A stretch of 6,903 nucleotides of DNA from an uncultured Eubacteriales bacterium (GTDB taxonomy: Bacteria; Bacillota; Clostridia; Christensenellales; UBA1242): the NCBI GenBank assembly GCA_948949055.1, contig CARBWQ010000048.1:1-6903 (forward strand). Reading direction: 5' to 3'. This document shows positions 6,139-6,903 of this stretch, piece after piece. Below the pieces are notes generated by a model, which ran no database searches, was not told the origin of the DNA, and was given only the letters and a program-made list of their open reading frames with translations. The position numbers and the translations under genes are program-made. Position 1 is the stretch's first letter; each line of letters opens with the position of its first letter.

Positions 6139-6197
6139 TTTGTAGAATTATATATCTCCATTTGTAGAATGTCAAACAAATTTCAACATTTGTAGAT
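6139..6197. promoter_or_regulatory. Candidate operator: three TTTGTAGA boxes between the divergent genes
   Basis: TTTGTAGAAT occurs at 6139-6148 and again at 6161-6170, and TTTGTAGAT occurs at 6189-6197. All are in the same orientation, with starts 22 and 28 nt apart. The first covers the minus-strand -10 and start point. The second fills the spacer and touches the -35. The third abuts a possible plus-strand -10 (TAAAAT, 6197-6202) for the repressor gene. An inverted pair, ACAAAT-N6-ATTTGT, spans 6176-6193. The placement is what an autoregulating Xre repressor controlling both directions would need. That the Xre protein binds here is inference. Confidence 0.6.
6147..6175 (-). promoter_or_regulatory. 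Perfect consensus sigma-A promoter of the small helical gene
   Basis: On the minus strand, TTGACA (6175-6170) and TATAAT (6152-6147) are separated by exactly 17 nt, so both hexamers and the spacer match the consensus. The start point would fall near 6140, giving a leader of about 12 nt that is almost entirely the AAGGAGG site. A promoter this strong normally needs repression, which fits the repeats within it. Confidence 0.85.
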
Positions 6198-6218
6198 AAA
6201 ATATCATTAGGAGTTATA

Positions 6219-6422
6219 ATGAGTAAATTTAGTGAAAGATTAAAAGAATTAAGAGAAGAAAAAGGATTAACGCAAGCTCAATTAGCAAAAGAAGTAAAAC
6301 TATCACACTCTGCGATAGGGCATTGGGAAACAAATCATAGAGTTCCAAATTTAGACGCAGTTATTAAACTCGCTGAATATTTTAAAGTTACAGTAGGATA
6401 TATGGCAGGAGTTGAGGATTAA
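6219..6422 (+). CDS. Xre/Cro-family helix-turn-helix transcriptional regulator
   Basis: This 67-residue protein is essentially one HTH_3 (Cro/C1-type) DNA-binding domain. Helix 1 is F-S-E-R-L-K-E-L-R-E-E-K-G. The helix-turn-helix spans about 17-40, with L-T-Q-A-Q-L-A as the scaffold helix and S-H-S-A-I-G-H-W-E as the recognition helix. The typical R-V-P-N-L-D-A-V-I-K-L-A-E-Y-F-K-V-T-V closing helices follow, and it ends at G-V-E-D. There is no sensor or peptidase domain, so it probably acts as a dimeric repressor whose activity depends on its own level or on a partner. AGGAG (6209-6213) lies 5 nt before the ATG. It is divergent from the 78-residue gene across a 90-bp gap with three operator-like boxes. 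Such compact regulators are common in prophages and toxin-antitoxin-like modules, but no phage or toxin gene is visible here. Confidence 0.93.
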   Translation: MSKFSERLKELREEKGLTQAQLAKEVKLSHSAIGHWETNHRVPNLDAVIKLAEYFKVTVGYMAGVED

Positions 6423-6424
6423 TT

Positions 6425-6577
6425 AACAACCTACCGAAAAACGTCGCAACCGAAAAATTAAAAACTTTTCTTGCTGTGTTAACTGAAAACACCACAAAAC
6501 AAGTCATTTAGGTTTACTAAACTCCTTGCTTTATGGTATTTTCGAGCCTTGCCTTGCTTGTTTTTCGGCAGGTTGTT
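6425..6577. repeat. Long imperfect palindrome: MITE-like element or structured RNA
   Basis: The ends (6425-6442 and 6560-6577) are inverted copies, 17 of 18 positions pairing, with one A/C mismatch at 6433/6569. The interior keeps pairing: GCAA (6446-6449) with TTGC (6554-6557); CGAAAA (6451-6456) with TTTTCG (6539-6544); a 12-bp imperfect stem 6492-6503 with 6525-6536 (10 pairs); and a terminal TTTAG/CTAAA hairpin (6507-6511, 6517-6521). A side hairpin GTGTT/AACAC sits at 6476-6492. ACCGAAAAA is directly repeated at 6433 and 6449. End-to-end pairing of a non-coding 153-bp unit fits a miniature inverted-repeat element or a rod-shaped RNA. I see no clear target-site duplication. Confidence 0.65.
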
Positions 6578-6628
6578 GGTTTGGCTACATTCTAAGAGTG
6601 ATTTTATTTCAATATACAAATTATTTGT

Positions 6629-6657
6629 TTGCTTTTTCTTTTAAAAAAAGTTATACT
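6629..6657 (+). promoter_or_regulatory. Probable sigma-A promoter of dnaX
   Basis: TATACT at 6652-6657 is a good -10 (five of six), with TTGCTT 17 nt upstream at 6629-6634 as a weak -35. The predicted start, near 6664, leaves about 12 nt before the ATG, including AAGGAG. If correct, the long palindrome upstream lies outside the dnaX leader. Confidence 0.45.
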
Positions 6658-6676
6658 TTATTTGTTAAGGAGAAAC

Positions 6677-6903
6677 ATGGAACATCTTGCACTATATCGT
6701 AAATATCGTCCATCTACTTTTGATGAAGTTGTTGGACAAGAGCATATTACACGTGCTTTAAAAAATCAAATTGCAACTGGCAATGTCGGACATGCCTATC
6801 TTTTTACTGGCTCTCGTGGAATTGGTAAGACTTCTATTGCAAGAATACTTGCAAGAGCTGTCAACTGCCTTGATAATCAAAATGGTTCTCCATGTGGCAA
6901 ATG
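6677..6903 (+). CDS. dnaX: DNA polymerase III subunit gamma/tau (DnaX), N-terminal part
   Basis: DnaX is the AAA+ motor of the clamp loader, which opens the sliding clamp onto primed DNA and holds the replicative polymerases together. The first 75 codons are present and the window ends inside the gene. The opening [20 protein letters not shown] is the family signature. The Walker A loop is G45-S-R-G-I-G-K51-T-S. The zinc-binding module starts with C64 and C73 (S-P-C-G-K), and the next cysteine falls at the edge. The ATG at 6677 has AAGGAG (6667-6672), 4 nt upstream. In many Bacillota dnaX is followed by the ybaB/yaaK and recR genes, which would lie beyond the window. Codon use matches the neighbouring genes. 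Confidence 0.97.
   Translation, partial: MEHLALYRKYRPSTFDEVVGQEHITRALKNQIATGNVGHAYLFTGSRGIGKTSIARILARAVNCLDNQNGSPCGK

Larger units (their letters stand above)
6423..6676. other. 254-bp gap between the Xre regulator and dnaX
   Basis: No open reading frame here looks like a gene. The first 155 bp are taken up by a long imperfect palindrome (6425-6577), annotated separately. The remaining 100 bp are AT-rich and contain the probable dnaX promoter. In B. subtilis the signal recognition particle RNA gene lies just upstream of dnaX, but the conserved GGAA-loop motif of that RNA is not visible on either strand. Confidence 0.7.

Noticed and set aside
6129..6179. Longer start (ATG at 6179) for the small helical gene
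   Set aside because: The extra 17 codons run through the -35, -10 and operator boxes, and the AAGGAGG site points to the ATG at 6128.
6139..6197. CRISPR-like direct repeats
   Set aside because: Only three 8-10-nt boxes at unequal spacing in a promoter region; too short and too few for an array, and better explained as operators.
6423..6600. SRP (4.5S/scRNA) gene upstream of dnaX, as in B. subtilis
   Set aside because: The position fits and the region folds into a rod, but the conserved GGAA-loop and AGCAG-type internal loop motif is absent on both strands.

Overview
The window is low-GC DNA (roughly one third G+C by eye) with strong AGGAGG-type ribosome binding sites. It carries two genes specific to endospore formation, cwlD and spoIIE. 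That points to a spore-forming member of the Bacillota, most likely a clostridial lineage. I cannot place it to genus.

Layout. Positions 1-409 (minus strand) hold the beginning of a small gene cut by the window edge and, just upstream of it, a gene resembling the DUF6883 family that is broken by one in-frame TAA. From 521 the plus strand reads cwlD (spore-cortex amidase) and a hairpin terminator, then galE (UDP-glucose/UDP-hexosamine 4-epimerase) and a divergent guanylate kinase, probably as one two-gene unit. A bidirectional terminator at 2865-2893 separates gmk from a convergent 168-residue protein of unknown function (minus strand). That gene is transcribed from a near-consensus promoter in the 200-bp gap it shares with spoIIE. 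spoIIE (3619-5895) is complete but starts without a Shine-Dalgarno site and without the usual cytoplasmic N-terminal tail. Its stop codon overlaps the stop of a small convergent gene (5892-6128).

That small gene and a 67-residue Xre-type repressor (6219-6422) are divergent. The 90 bp between them contain a perfect consensus sigma-A promoter (TTGACA-17-TATAAT) threaded by three TTTGTAGA boxes, which looks like a self-contained regulatory switch. A 153-bp long imperfect palindrome (6425-6577) follows the repressor, either a MITE-like element or a structured RNA. The window ends in the first 75 codons of dnaX (DNA polymerase III gamma/tau).

How the genes fit together. cwlD and spoIIE belong to sporulation: SpoIIE acts at polar septation and sigma-F activation, CwlD late in cortex maturation. 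galE supplies sugar nucleotides for envelope or spore-surface glycans, and gmk and dnaX are housekeeping genes. The repressor/small-gene pair, the palindrome and the broken gene at the left are the accessory parts. The most promising items for follow-up are the Xre switch with its triple operator, the long palindrome before dnaX, and the apparently leaderless, tail-less spoIIE.
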